Shown piece by piece: positions 35,742 to 44,367 of a stretch of DNA of 64,000 nt; position 1 is the first letter of the stretch; each line of letters opens with the position of its first letter. Origin of the DNA: Dongia mobilis. GTDB taxonomy: Bacteria; Pseudomonadota; Alphaproteobacteria; Dongiales; Dongiaceae. The position numbers and the translations under genes were made by a program. Under the pieces are notes generated by a model. The model made no database searches and had not been told where the DNA came from. It saw nothing but the letters and a program-made list of their open reading frames with translations. Location of the stretch: contig NZ_SNYW01000006.1 of assembly GCF_004363235.1 (NCBI RefSeq), positions 248,001-312,000 on the forward strand, written 5' to 3'.

Positions 35742-36737
35742 TCAGGGCCGGTCCGGCATTGCCGCATGGTGGCAGGCGACCATGTGATCCGCGCCGGCCC
35801 GCTCCAGCGCCGGCATGCACTCGGCACAGACCTGCGTCGCCCTGGGGCAGCGTGTGCGGAACGGACAGCCGGAGGGCGGATTGAGCGGCGATGGCAGATC
35901 GCCTTTCAGTACCACGCGTGGCTTGGCCCGTTCGATATCGGGATCCGGCACAGGCACTGCCGAATTCAGCGCCTGGGTATAGGGGTGCAGTGGATTGGCA
36001 TAGAGCGAATCCCGGTCGGCGATTTCCATCACCTTGCCGAGGTAGAGCACCATCACCCGGTGGCTGATATGCCGGACGACCGCGAGATTGTGCGAGATGA
36101 AGATCAGCGACAGGCCCATCTCGGCCTGCAGATCCATCAGCAGATTGATGATCTGTGCCTGGATGGAGACGTCGAGGGCGGAGACCGGCTCGTCACAGAC
36201 GATCAGCCTGGGCTCGTTGATGATGGCGCGCGCGATGCCGATGCGCTGGCACTGGCCGCCGGAGAATTCGTGCGGGTAGCGGTTGATCTGGTTGGGCAGC
36301 AGACCGACCTTGGCCATCATCGCCTGCACCCGCTGCTTCACCTCGGCCCGTTTCAATTCCGGGCGGAAGGTGACCAGCGGCTCGGCGATGATCTCGCCCG
36401 CCGTCATGCGCGGGTTGAGCGAGGCCAGCGGGTCCTGGAAGATGATCTGCATCTCGCGGCGCATCTCGCGCATCTCGCGCGGGGCGAGGCGCGCCAGATC
36501 GCGACCGAGCCAGACGGTGCGGCCGCTCTGCAACGGCAGCAGGCGCAGGATGGCGCGACCGAGAGTCGACTTGCCGCAGCCGGATTCGCCCACCAGGCCC
36601 AGGGTCTCGCCCGGCCGCAGATCGAAGGAGACGCCATCGACCGCCTTCAGAACATGCCGTGCTCCGCCGAACAGGCCGCGCCGGCCGATCTCGAAATGAA
36701 CCTTGAGGTCGTTGACCGAAAGCAGCGGCGCCGTCAT
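35742..36737 (-). CDS. oppF: Oligopeptide ABC transporter, second ATPase (OppF/DppF type)
   Basis: A 331-residue ABC ATPase. Walker A GESGCGKST, signature FSGGQCQRIGIARAI (a Cys replaces the common Arg in SGGQRQR), Walker B LIVCDEPVSALDVS. The C-terminal oligopeptide extension has PPSGCPFRTRCPRATQVC. ATG 36737 overlaps the OppD stop (ATGA) and has GGGAGAGG upstream; the longer frame to 37205 is out of phase with OppD. Last gene of the opp operon. Confidence 0.93.
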   Translation of the reverse strand: MTAPLLSVNDLKVHFEIGRRGLFGGARHVLKAVDGVSFDLRPGETLGLVGESGCGKSTLGRAILRLLPLQSGRTVWLGRDLARLAPREMREMRREMQIIFQDPLASLNPRMTAGEIIAEPLVTFRPELKRAEVKQRVQAMMAKVGLLPNQINRYPHEFSGGQCQRIGIARAIINEPRLIVCDEPVSALDVSIQAQIINLLMDLQAEMGLSLIFISHNLAVVRHISHRVMVLYLGKVMEIADRDSLYANPLHPYTQALNSAVPVPDPDIERAKPRVVLKGDLPSPLNPPSGCPFRTRCPRATQVCAECMPALERAGADHMVACHHAAMPDRP

Positions 36738-37735
36738 GCGACCTCTCCCAATTGCGGCAGGTGACAGGCCCTGGCGCGACCCTCGCCGAGGCTGGTCAGA
36801 TCGGGGCGTTCGGCGGCGCAAAGATCGAAGGCATAGGCACAGCGGTCGCGGAAGGCACAGCCGGACGGCAGGTTCTGCAGATTGGGCGGCTGGCCGCCGA
36901 TGGTCTGCAGGCGGGTGACGCCATGTTCGTCGAGGCGCGGCATGGATTTCAGCAATCCCTCGGTATAGGGATGCTGCGGCCGCCGGAAGATGTCGCGCAC
37001 CGGCGCCTGTTCGACGATGCGGCCGCCATACATCACAATCACGCGGTCGGCGAGTCCGGCGATGACGCCGAGGTCGTGCGTGATGAGGGCGATTGCCATG
37101 CCCGTGTCGCGCTTCAGCTGCATGAGGAGATCGAGGATCTGCGCCTGCACGGTCACATCGAGGGCCGTCGTCGGCTCGTCGGCGATCAGCAGTTCCGGCC
37201 CGCACAGCAGCGCCATGGCGATCATCACACGTTGGCGCATGCCGCCCGAGAATTCGTGCGGATACATGCCGATGCGCCGCCCGGCCTCGGGAATCTGGAC
37301 GCGCTCCAGCATCTCGATCGAGGCCTGAGCCGCCGCCTCCTCGCCGAGCCCCTTATGCGTCATCAGCACCTCGGTCATCTGCCGGCGCACGGTGAGGTAG
37401 GGGTTGAGCGAGGTCATCGGGTCCTGGAAGATCATCGACATGCGTGCGCCGCGCACGCGATTGAGCTCGGCCACCGGCGCATTGAGGATTTCCGTGCCGG
37501 TCACCCTGACCGAGCCGCTGGCGCGGCCGTTGCGCGCCAGCAAACCCATGACCGACATGAAGATCTGGCTCTTGCCGGACCCGGATTCGCCGACGATGCC
37601 CAGCGTCTCACCGCGGGCGATGGCGAAGGCCACATCGCTGACGGCACGCACATCGCCCTCGGGCGTCGCGAAGAGGGTATTGAGGCCGGCAACCTCGAGC
37701 ACGGGCTCCATTGCGGAGAATTGCGGTGTTGTCAT
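36734..37735 (-). CDS. oppD: Oligopeptide ABC transporter, first ATPase (OppD/DppD type)
   Basis: A 333-residue ABC ATPase: Walker A GESGSGKSQ, signature FSGGMRQRVMIAMAL, Walker B LLIADEPTTALDVT, H-loop LITHDLGVIAGLAD. The C-terminal oligopeptide motif is LPSGCAFRDRCAYAFDLC. Starts 7 bp after the OppC stop and overlaps OppF at its end. The pair OppD/OppF forms the ATPase heterodimer under the two permeases. Confidence 0.94.
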   Translation of the reverse strand: MTTPQFSAMEPVLEVAGLNTLFATPEGDVRAVSDVAFAIARGETLGIVGESGSGKSQIFMSVMGLLARNGRASGSVRVTGTEILNAPVAELNRVRGARMSMIFQDPMTSLNPYLTVRRQMTEVLMTHKGLGEEAAAQASIEMLERVQIPEAGRRIGMYPHEFSGGMRQRVMIAMALLCGPELLIADEPTTALDVTVQAQILDLLMQLKRDTGMAIALITHDLGVIAGLADRVIVMYGGRIVEQAPVRDIFRRPQHPYTEGLLKSMPRLDEHGVTRLQTIGGQPPNLQNLPSGCAFRDRCAYAFDLCAAERPDLTSLGEGRARACHLPQLGEVA

Positions 37736-37742
37736 CGCCCCC

Positions 37743-38642
37743 TCACCGGTCCTTGGGGTCGAGCGCGTCGCGCAGACCGTCGCCGACGAAATTGAGCGCC
37801 AGCAGTGTGACCACCATGACGCCGCTGGGATAGATCACCGCCCATGGCGCGACTTCCATCGCGTTGACGCCTTCGCTGATCAGCGTGCCCCAGGAGGAAT
37901 CCGGCTCCTGCACGCCCATGCCGAGATAGGAGATGAAGCTCTCGGTCAGGATCACCGCGGGAACGGTCAGGGTCATGTAGACCACGACCGGGCCGAGGCA
38001 GTTGGGGATGATGTGGCGCGTGATGATGTGCCAGCTGGAGACGCCGCTGGCATGGGCCGCCTCAATGAACTCCTTCCGGCGGATGCTGACCGTCTGGCCG
38101 CGCACGATGCGCGCCATGTCGAGCCAGCTGACAGCACCGATGGCCAGATACATCAGCATCGTGGGGGCGATGAAATTGCGCGGGATGGCAACGGTCAGCA
38201 GGATGACGAAGAAGACGAAGGGGATCGAATAGAGGATGTCGACGATGCGCATCATCACGTTGTCGATGCGGCCGCCGAGATAGCCGGCGCTGGCACCCCA
38301 GAGCGTGCCGATCACCAGGCTGACCAGGGTGGCGACCAGGCCCACCATCAGCGAAACCTGACCGCCATAGAGCGTGCGCACGAAGAGGTCGCGGCCGTTC
38401 TGGTCGGTGCCGAAATAGTAGCCCTGGGCATAATCTGGCGGTGCGCTGATCATGTCCCAGTTGATGTCGTCGGGTGCCCGCAGACCCAGAAAGGGTGCGC
38501 CGAAGCTGAGCAGGGTGACGACGGCAAGAACGACAAGCCCGGCCACCGCCGCCCGGTTGCGCAGGAAGCGCCGGCGCGCATCGGCCCAGAGGCTGCGGCC
38601 CTTGACCTCGCCGCGCGGGGAAACCATGGCGGCGTCAGTCAT
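37743..38642 (-). CDS. oppC: Oligopeptide ABC transporter permease (OppC/DppC type)
   Basis: A 299-residue inner-membrane permease with an N-terminal OppC_N helix (FLRNRAAVAGLVVLAVVTLL) and a BPD_transp_1 domain; the EAA-type loop is EFIEAAHASGVSSWHIITRH (about residues 190-210). It overlaps the end of OppB by 8 bp. Confidence 0.94.
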   Translation of the reverse strand: MTDAAMVSPRGEVKGRSLWADARRRFLRNRAAVAGLVVLAVVTLLSFGAPFLGLRAPDDINWDMISAPPDYAQGYYFGTDQNGRDLFVRTLYGGQVSLMVGLVATLVSLVIGTLWGASAGYLGGRIDNVMMRIVDILYSIPFVFFVILLTVAIPRNFIAPTMLMYLAIGAVSWLDMARIVRGQTVSIRRKEFIEAAHASGVSSWHIITRHIIPNCLGPVVVYMTLTVPAVILTESFISYLGMGVQEPDSSWGTLISEGVNAMEVAPWAVIYPSGVMVVTLLALNFVGDGLRDALDPKDR

Positions 38643-39552
38643 AGCGCACCTTCGGGTCGAGCAGGCTGTAGCAGAGATCGGCGATCAGGTTGCACAGGAT
38701 GATGAGCGCGCCGAACAGGATGGTGACGCCAAGCACCATGGTGTAGTCGCGGTTGATGGCGCCCTGCACGAAATAGCGGCCGATGCCGGGAATGCGGAAG
38801 ATCTCCTCTATGATCACCGAACCGGTGACGATGTTGGCGACTGCCGGGCCCAGATAGGAGACCACCGGCAGCAGGGCGGCACGGATGGTATGGCGCAGCA
38901 GGGTGACCATCTCGGGCAGGCCCTTGGCGCGCGCCGTGCGCACGAAATTGCTGTTCAGCACTTCGAGCATACTGGCCCGCGTCAGGCGCGTGATGGTGGC
39001 GACCTGCGGAATGGCCAGCGCCAGGATCGGCAGCACCATATGCCGCGGCTCGCCCCAGCCATTGACCGGCAGCCAGCCGAGCATCAGGCCGAAGACCAGC
39101 GTCATCAGCGGCGCAAAGACGTAATTGGGGATAGCGATGCCCAGCATCGCCGTACCGACGCAGAGATAGTCGATCCAGGTATTCTGCCTGAGCGCCGCCC
39201 AGATGCCGAGGCCGATGCCGGCGGCGAGCGCCAGGGCGATGGCAGAGAGGCCCAGCGTCAGCGAGACGGGAAAGCCGATGCCGATCAGTTCCGAAACCGA
39301 ACGGTCCGGATATTTGAACGATGGGCCGAAATCGCCCTGGGCGAGGCCGGCGACATAGCGCGCGAATTGTTGCGGCAGCGGTTCGTCGAGGTGGTACTTC
39401 TCGATCAGCTTGGCCTCGACCGTCGCCGGCACCTTGCGTTCCTTGTCGAACGGCCCGCCGGGCGCCAGCCGCACCAATACGAAGGAGACGGCGATGATCA
39501 GGAACAGTGTCGGGATGGCGCCCGCCAGGCGCCGGATGAAATAGCTCAGCAT
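38635..39552 (-). CDS. oppB: Oligopeptide ABC transporter permease (OppB/DppB type)
   Basis: A 305-residue permease with the OppB N-terminus (SYFIRRLAGAIPTLFLIIAV, then FVLVRLAPGGPFDKERKVP) and EAA loop NFVRTARAKGLPEMVTLLRH. Start ATG 39552 with GGGAGG 7 nt upstream. Separated from the OppA gene by 132 bp with two strong hairpins. Confidence 0.95.
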   Translation of the reverse strand: MLSYFIRRLAGAIPTLFLIIAVSFVLVRLAPGGPFDKERKVPATVEAKLIEKYHLDEPLPQQFARYVAGLAQGDFGPSFKYPDRSVSELIGIGFPVSLTLGLSAIALALAAGIGLGIWAALRQNTWIDYLCVGTAMLGIAIPNYVFAPLMTLVFGLMLGWLPVNGWGEPRHMVLPILALAIPQVATITRLTRASMLEVLNSNFVRTARAKGLPEMVTLLRHTIRAALLPVVSYLGPAVANIVTGSVIIEEIFRIPGIGRYFVQGAINRDYTMVLGVTILFGALIILCNLIADLCYSLLDPKVRYD

Positions 39553-39578
39553 TTCTGTCGCCTCCCGCCGGGGCCGCG

Positions 39579-39603
39579 CCGGCCGCCAGTTGTGGGCGGC
39601 CGG
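39579..39603 (-). terminator. Stem-loop 2 between oppA and oppB
   Basis: CCGGCCGCC (39579-39587) pairs with GGCGGCCGG (39595-39603) around a 7-nt loop; GCGCC/GGCGC extends the base. No T tract. Together with the hairpin at 39625-39670 it probably slows decay of the oppA message or trims read-through into oppB. Confidence 0.6.
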
Positions 39604-39624
39604 TCTGGCGCTGCGGTCATGACA

Positions 39625-39670
39625 TTCGGCCCGGCGACGTCCGTCAAGCGACGTCGGTCACCGGGCCGAA
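39625..39670 (-). terminator. Stem-loop 1 downstream of oppA
   Basis: TTCGGCCCGG (39625-39634) pairs with CCGGGCCGAA (39661-39670). Inside it two GACGTC copies can pair with each other. It begins 14 bp after the oppA stop. No T run, so partial attenuation or 3'-end protection is more likely than full termination. Confidence 0.65.
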
Positions 39671-39684
39671 CCGGAAGTCCCCGC

Positions 39685-41277
39685 CTATTCGGCGATCGAG
39701 ATGTAGCGGGCGAGGTGGAAGTCGAGAATGTTGGCCTCCCAGCCCGACACCTTCGTCGACACCATGTGCTGCGACGTATAGTGGTAGATCGGGATCATGG
39801 GGTCGTCGTTGAGGAAGAGCTGCTCGGCCTCCGTGAACAGCTTCATGCGTGCCGCCGGGTCGGTTTCGGTGGCGGTCTTGGCGATCAGCTCGTCATAGTC
39901 CTTGTTGTTGTAGCCGGCATCATTGCGTTCGCCGGCATTGCTGAGGAACATGTCGAGGAAGTTGATCGGATCGTCGTAATCGGCGATCCAGGCCGCGCGG
40001 GCGACTTCGAAGTTCTTCTTGTCGCGGGTCTCGAGATAGACCTTCCATTCCTCGTTGCGCAGGGTGGCGTTGACGCCGATCGCCTTCCACATGCTCTGCG
40101 CCGCAACCGCGATCTTCTTGTGGTTCTCGCTGGTGTTGTAGAGCAGCTCGATGTTGAGCGGGTTGTCGGGACCGTAGCCGTGCTTGGCGAGGAGTTCCTT
40201 GGCCAAAGCGACCCGATCGTCCTGGGGCATGTCCTTGAAGCTGACATAGGCCTGGCTGTAACCGGTCATCGGCGGCACCCAGGAATAGGCCGGCGCCTCG
40301 CCACCCTGGGTGATCTTCTCGGTCAGGATCTCGCGATTGATGGCGAGCGACAGCGCCTTCCTGAGGTCGGACTGGGCGCCGAGCGGCTCCTTGGTCAGGT
40401 TGATGACGTAGTAATAGGTGCCGAGATAGAGCGTGTTCTTGAACTCGTCCGCGTAGTTCGCTTCCAGGTCCTTGATCTGCTCGGAGGGCACGTCATAGGT
40501 GGCGTGAAGCTCGCCCGCCTTGTAGCTCTTCAGCTCTTCCGCCAGATCTTCGGTCGGGTACATCACCACCTTGTCGACCTTAACGTTGGCCGCATCCCAG
40601 TAATGCGGGTTCTTGACGTAGGTGAGCGAGGCCTGCGGGGTCCATTCGGTCAGCATATAGGCGCCGTTCGAGACCATGTTGCCGGGCTTGGTCCAGTCGT
40701 CGCCGAACGTCTCGACCGTCGCCTTGTGCACCGGATAGGCGATCGGATGGCGCAGAAGACCGAGGAAATAGGGGGTCGGTCCGTTGAGGGTGATCTGCAG
40801 CGTGTGATCGTCGAGGGCGACGACGCCGAGCTTGGAAAGATCCTTCTCGGTATCCTCGCGGATCGCCTGGGCGTTGACGATGACGTCCAGGATCGGTGCG
40901 TAATCGGCGGCGGTGTTCGGGTTGACGGCGTCCTGCAGGCCGAAGACGAAATCGGCGGCGGTCACCGGATCGCCGTTCGACCATTTCGCATTCTGGCGCA
41001 GCTTGAACGTGTAGGTCTTGCCGTCGTCGCTGATCTCCCAGCTTTCGGCGACGCCCGGAATCAGCTCGCCGTTCGCGGCATAGGAGGTCAGGCCCTCGAA
41101 CAGATCGGCTTCGATATTGGCCTCGGTGACGCCGGTTGATTTGTGGGGATTGATCGTCTCGGGCTCGGCGCCGTTGCCGCGGTGGAACACCATTTCGGCC
41201 TCGGCGAAGGATACGCTTGCCAGCAAAGCGCACGCGGCAACCGCCGGAAGCAACAGCTTCCGAATGGACAGTTTCAT
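39685..41277 (-). CDS. oppA: Oligopeptide ABC transporter substrate-binding protein (OppA/MppA type)
   Basis: A 530-residue periplasmic protein of the SBP_bac_5 family. Sec signal about 1-27 (LLLPAVAACALLASVSFAEA). The mature start FHRGNGAEPETINPHKSTGV is typical of OppA/MppA, and the family signature LIPGVAESWEISDDGKTYTF follows. The closest named group is the OppA/MppA branch that takes up oligopeptides and, in MppA, cell-wall tripeptide. ATG 41277 behind TAGGAGG. First gene of oppABCDF; 274 bp upstream hold its promoter, which I could not fix. Confidence 0.94.
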   Translation of the reverse strand: MKLSIRKLLLPAVAACALLASVSFAEAEMVFHRGNGAEPETINPHKSTGVTEANIEADLFEGLTSYAANGELIPGVAESWEISDDGKTYTFKLRQNAKWSNGDPVTAADFVFGLQDAVNPNTAADYAPILDVIVNAQAIREDTEKDLSKLGVVALDDHTLQITLNGPTPYFLGLLRHPIAYPVHKATVETFGDDWTKPGNMVSNGAYMLTEWTPQASLTYVKNPHYWDAANVKVDKVVMYPTEDLAEELKSYKAGELHATYDVPSEQIKDLEANYADEFKNTLYLGTYYYVINLTKEPLGAQSDLRKALSLAINREILTEKITQGGEAPAYSWVPPMTGYSQAYVSFKDMPQDDRVALAKELLAKHGYGPDNPLNIELLYNTSENHKKIAVAAQSMWKAIGVNATLRNEEWKVYLETRDKKNFEVARAAWIADYDDPINFLDMFLSNAGERNDAGYNNKDYDELIAKTATETDPAARMKLFTEAEQLFLNDDPMIPIYHYTSQHMVSTKVSGWEANILDFHLARYISIAE

Positions 41278-41551
41278 GGATCAGCCTCCTACCTGGATGA
41301 CGCAAAGGGATCGCGTGGACACGATTGGCCCGTGTTCCGTCCCTTGCTGGTGTCATCTTTCTGCAACCCGTGTCGCGGTTCAACGGATTTTCGTCGGTAA
41401 CGCGTTGTGACAAATTACTCGGGCAGCAATGCGGCCCGGTTTTGTTCCCGGAGCGGCCGGTGAAAGGTCGGCCAACCCGGCGCTCTGCCGGACTTCCTTG
41501 CGTGCTGTCAGGCGGAAGGCTGGCCTGCACCCGCAGGTTCGGCGGACAGAT

Positions 41552-42703
41552 TTATTTGTTGTCGGCCGGGTGGATTTCGGCGGCGATCGCCATTGCCGCA
41601 TCGTCCAGCAGCGATTCCTTGGCCGATTCATGGCGCCAGCGGGCGAGGATGGCGCGGGCCTGGGGCTGGTCGGTCCGGTCGAAGAAGTCGAGCGCCTGGC
41701 CGAGGTCGCCGGCGCCGATTCCGCTCGCCTTGGTGAGCTGCTTGCGGGCATTGAGATAGATCTGCGCGAACTCGTCGCGTCGGAGATCGAGGGCGCGCGC
41801 GATCAGGGCGATGGAATGGCCGCCCTGTTCGTCGGTCAGCTTGCGCACCAGCCCGATCCGGAGATTGGCAAGCTGGGCAAGCTGCGCCTGGAACAGGGCG
41901 AGATTGCCCTCGCGCAGGCATTGGATGAGGGTCGCGGGCGACAATTCCAGGGTTTCGCCGCTCACCGCCGGCGCTGCGGTTTCCGGCGATCCCTCGCCCG
42001 GAACGTCGGGCGCCGGCACCCGGGCGCCATAAAGCGGCTGGCGGGGCGAGGCCGCCATGGCGTCGAACAGGAAGCGCGTATTGAGGCTCTCGCGCACGGC
42101 GGGGCTGGCCCATTCCAGCAATTCCTCGGCCAGGCTCTCGGGCAGCTCGCGTCGCTCCGCCAGCAGGTTCTGCAGCTTGAAATCGGTCTTGGCCGCGTCG
42201 ATGGCGAGCGACAGCGCCGTCAGGGAGAATGGCGCCTCGGGATCCGCCAGCAACTGGGTAAGGATCGCCTTGTCGCCGAGCCCGGCCAGGGCATCGACCA
42301 GCGCCACGTTGAGACCCTTGCGCCGAGCCACCACCGCGCCATGTTCGACGCCACGCGCCTGGACGACCGCAACAAGGTCATCGGGGGCAAGGCGGTTCTG
42401 GCTGAACAGGACCGGCGAGGCGATGGCGATTTCGTCCTCGGCGAAGACCTTGAGCAGTTCCGGCTCGGCCAGGCTGGAGCCGGCGATCTCATAGGCCAGT
42501 TCCAGGCGCTGGTCTGGCAATGCCTTCGGCCGCAGCAGGCGCAGGATCTCGGCCAGCATGACGCGCTCCTTCGGCTTCATGATGGCGCCGCGCCGCCAGA
42601 ACAGGCGGGTCAGCTGGGCGAACATGGCGCTGCGGCCGGCGGGCGATTTGTCCCGCGCCGCTGCGGCGAATGCTGTGAGATCGAAACCGTCGCTCAACGC
42701 CAT
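41552..42703 (-). CDS. DUF2336 domain-containing protein
   Basis: A 383-residue cytosolic helical protein of DUF2336 with HEAT-like repeats: RLELAYEIAGSSLAEPELLK, LAPDDLVAVVQARGVEHGAV and a C-terminal GHSIALIARALDLRRDEFAQ region shared with the paralogue at 44364-45518. ATG 42703 (GTG 42706 also possible) follows GGGGAACGGA. It lies downstream of a PAS histidine kinase whose stop is 68 bp away. Function of DUF2336 is unknown; genomic coupling to signalling proteins is common in Rhodospirillales. Confidence 0.88.
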   Translation of the reverse strand: MALSDGFDLTAFAAAARDKSPAGRSAMFAQLTRLFWRRGAIMKPKERVMLAEILRLLRPKALPDQRLELAYEIAGSSLAEPELLKVFAEDEIAIASPVLFSQNRLAPDDLVAVVQARGVEHGAVVARRKGLNVALVDALAGLGDKAILTQLLADPEAPFSLTALSLAIDAAKTDFKLQNLLAERRELPESLAEELLEWASPAVRESLNTRFLFDAMAASPRQPLYGARVPAPDVPGEGSPETAAPAVSGETLELSPATLIQCLREGNLALFQAQLAQLANLRIGLVRKLTDEQGGHSIALIARALDLRRDEFAQIYLNARKQLTKASGIGAGDLGQALDFFDRTDQPQARAILARWRHESAKESLLDDAAMAIAAEIHPADNK

Positions 42704-42774
42704 CACTCCGTTCCCCGCTTCTTGGTAAACCGGGGAGGGGTGGAGGTAAAGCGCCGCCGCAAGCCGGCGATTGG

Positions 42775-44367
42775 TTATTTCACCGGCGTCAGGTGGCTGC
42801 CATCGATGAGTCGCGACGCGGGCAGGGTGACGATGGCGCGGGTGCCTTCGCCGACCCGGCTCTCGAGGCGCAATTCGCCGCCATGCAGCCGGGCGAGACC
42901 CTGCGACAGGGTGAGGCCGAGGCCGGTGCCCTCGTATTTTCGGTTGAGGCCGCCATCCACCTGGGCAAAGGGCTGCATCACGCGCTCGATATCGGCGGGC
43001 GCGATGCCGATACCGGTATCGCTGACGCTGAGCTCCAGATCACCGCCATCGTTCAGGCCGGCACCGAGGATGATGCGGCCTCCCTGGGGCGTGAACTTCA
43101 CCGCATTGGCCAGCAGGTTGGCCAGGATCTGCTTCAGCTTGCGCTTGTCGGCATTGACCCGCGGCAGCCGCGCCGGCAGGTCGAGCGAGAGCGACAACCC
43201 TTGTGTCTGCAGGCGCTGCTGGATCAGACGAGCCACCGAATCGAACAGGTCCTCGATATGGCAGGCGCTCTCGTTCAACTCGGCATCGCCCGTTTCGATG
43301 CGCGAGACGTCGAGGATGTCGGTAATGGTGCCCATCAGGCCGACGGCGCTGGCATGGATGTCGCGGATATAGGCGCGGTACTCGGCATTCTCGACATTGC
43401 CGAGAAGCCCCATGCGCATCACGTCGGCAAAGCCGATGATCGCGTTCAGGGGCGTCATCAGCTCGTGGCTCATATTGGCGAGGAACTGGGTCTTGGCGCG
43501 AGCCGCGGTCTCGGCCGCCTCCTTGGCGGCGCGCAGGTTTTCCTCGCGCCTTGTAAGTTCGGTGATGTCGCTGGCCGAGCCGCGATAGCCGGAAAGCGCG
43601 CCGGTCAGGTGGTCGAAGACCGGTACGGCGCTGATCAGGAACAGCTTGCGCTTGCCGGCGGCATCGGTCGCGTCCACCGGCAGATCGCGGAAGGGCGACA
43701 TCTTGTCCAGGCGCCGCTGCAGATTCTCGCGCAGGGTCGGGGTCGCCACGAGGTCGAGCAGGTTCATGCCGACCATCTGCTGCGGCACCATGCCAAGCGC
43801 ACCCACCACGCGGTGCGTCACCAGCCGCAAATTGAGCTTGGCATCCGCTTCCCACATCCAGTCCGAGGAGAGGCGGATGAAGTCGGTCTGCCGCTCCAGC
43901 GCATTCTGCGCCTCGTCGGCATCGATCTGGCCGCCGTCGCGCTGCAGGGTCAGCATGCCGCCGAAGCCGGTCCATTGCCCGCCCGGCTCGTGGAGCGGCG
44001 CAAAGCGTGCGCGCAGGCGCTGCACGCCGCCGGCAGCGGCAAAATCCCAGTCGCGGAAAACGGTCGTGCGGCGGAAGTCCATCTCCTCGGCCACCTCGCC
44101 GAGGCGCAGCCGTTCGGCCACCGTGCCGCCATCGACCCTTGTCTCGGCGATGCGGCGGAAGGCGGCATTCGACCAGCTGATCTGGCCGCGATTGTCGCAC
44201 ATCAGGAGGGCGGGGCCGAATTCCAGCAGTTCCTGGTGGAACAATTCGCGCAGGCGCTCCGGCGAGGGCTTGCCCTCATTGGCCGGTGCCGCCGGCGACA
44301 GCTTGGCGGTTGCCGGGTTGACCTTGACCGAGATCTGCGGCGGCGAGAGGGGAGTTACCTTGTTCAT
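42775..44367 (-). CDS. PAS-domain sensor histidine kinase, cytosolic
   Basis: A 530-residue kinase with no membrane segment. Two PAS-like domains: about 45-145 (LLEFGPALLMCDNRGQISWS) and about 165-270 (FIRLSSDWMWEADAKLNLRL). HisKA has phospho-acceptor His301 in FLANMSHELMTPLNAIIGF; Met replaces the usual Arg of HE-[LI]-RTP. HATPase: N box NLLANAVKFTPQGG, G boxes DTGIGIAP and GTGLGLTL. The ATG overlaps the stop of the upstream DUF2336 gene (ATGA). No response regulator is adjacent. Confidence 0.94.
   Translation of the reverse strand: MNKVTPLSPPQISVKVNPATAKLSPAAPANEGKPSPERLRELFHQELLEFGPALLMCDNRGQISWSNAAFRRIAETRVDGGTVAERLRLGEVAEEMDFRRTTVFRDWDFAAAGGVQRLRARFAPLHEPGGQWTGFGGMLTLQRDGGQIDADEAQNALERQTDFIRLSSDWMWEADAKLNLRLVTHRVVGALGMVPQQMVGMNLLDLVATPTLRENLQRRLDKMSPFRDLPVDATDAAGKRKLFLISAVPVFDHLTGALSGYRGSASDITELTRREENLRAAKEAAETAARAKTQFLANMSHELMTPLNAIIGFADVMRMGLLGNVENAEYRAYIRDIHASAVGLMGTITDILDVSRIETGDAELNESACHIEDLFDSVARLIQQRLQTQGLSLSLDLPARLPRVNADKRKLKQILANLLANAVKFTPQGGRIILGAGLNDGGDLELSVSDTGIGIAPADIERVMQPFAQVDGGLNRKYEGTGLGLTLSQGLARLHGGELRLESRVGEGTRAIVTLPASRLIDGSHLTPVK

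Noticed and set aside
38452-41139. 895-codon open frame antisense to the opp genes
   Set aside because: It is the reverse shadow of oppB, oppC and oppA in GC-rich DNA; the sense proteins match families and the antisense product is low-complexity Arg/Gly/Asp.
41278-41551. Possible promoter or leader gene before oppA
   Set aside because: Several TTGNNN hexamers on the minus strand but no -10 at proper distance; the open frames there are short and out of composition.
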